Notes under the pieces: generated by a model
What the model was told of the DNA's origin: nothing
The model's database searches: none
What the model saw: the letters and a program-made list of their open reading frames with translations, nothing else
Shown here: in pieces, positions 63,872 through 64,000 of the stretch
How positions within the stretch are numbered: position 1 is the stretch's first letter
Layout: each line of letters opens with the position of its first letter
Made by a program: the position numbers and the translations under genes
NCBI GenBank assembly: GCA_009746045.1
Contig: RPFO01000940.1
Span: forward strand, 1-64,000
Length of the DNA stretch: 64,000 bases
Origin: Mesostigma viride
Taxonomy: Eukaryota; Streptophyta; Mesostigmatophyceae; Mesostigmatales; Mesostigmataceae
Direction of reading: 5' to 3'

Positions 63872-64000
63872 CGGTACCGCCATTCCGTGGAGCTTGGCCC
63901 AGTTGCTAACCGGCTGGCACACGTTTTCAGTGAATTTTGGGCTCCAGATTTAAATGCAACGTGCGGTTTGAGGCAGGGGAAAACATGCGTGGACGATAGG
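63872..64000. repeat. Inverted copy of the 170-bp unit at window end
   Basis: From 63872 the unit runs in the opposite orientation, with several single-base gaps relative to the other units (for example GTGGAGCTTGG against GTGGCAGCTTGG). Either a true array inversion or a fold-back at a contig end. Confidence 0.85.

Overview
This looks like nuclear DNA of a microbial eukaryote, probably an alga or related protist; I cannot name the lineage. The grounds are GT-AG spliceosomal introns that join with matching phases, GC-rich coding sequence, many micro- and minisatellites, and a mixed set of eukaryotic transposons: a tyrosine-recombinase retroelement, two kinds of LINE, hAT-like, TTAA-type and long-TIR DNA elements. 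Many reading frames break at homopolymer runs, so uncorrected long-read errors and real decay cannot always be told apart.

Region 1 (1-12.9 kb) is a giant imperfect palindrome centred between 5712 and 5713, with arms of at least 5.7 kb; the left arm runs off the window. Each arm carries two paralogous F-box-like genes (211 and 222 aa), a Cys-rich zinc-binding protein gene and the start of a three-exon RING plus TRAF-type zinc-finger gene, which is complete only on the right. These genes share upstream motifs (CGTGGGA, CACGTG, TACAAAGGTC), and two of the unrelated ones share a 3' block. The centre is a mirrored array of G-boxes (CACGTG) and inverted CCAAT boxes. Divergence between arms is very low at the centre and higher at the outer edge. 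This is the best candidate for an undescribed system: a virus-like or mobile-element-like cassette of ubiquitin-ligase-type genes, or a palindromic terminus.

Region 2 (12.9-18 kb) holds a gag-like gene, a 5'-truncated LINE copy with a perfect 12-bp target duplication, and a hAT-like element with 8-bp duplications.

Region 3 (18.1-30.6 kb) is one host gene assembled here from six exons. It encodes a secreted protein with repeated CNGxExC-type cysteine modules. Its introns are filled with minisatellites, a hAT-like MITE and LINE ORF1 debris.

Region 4 (32.4-43.1 kb) is a nested insertion: a 9.1-kb TIR element with 29-bp perfect ends sits inside the 3' part of a LINE copy that itself has 12-bp target duplications. 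The TIR element carries a polyglutamine coiled-coil gene and a spliced gene of unknown function.

Region 5 (43-50 kb) is gene-poor and contains a 1.7-kb TTAA-type non-autonomous transposon. Region 6 (50.3-54.5 kb) is a DIRS/PAT-type retroelement (gag; RT-RNase H-tyrosine recombinase). Region 7 (56.6-61.85 kb) is a LINE with a restriction-like endonuclease and unusual PHD, RING-H2 and C2H2 domains. It abuts at its 5' side an array of about 12 highly uniform 170-bp repeats that inverts at 63872 near the window end.
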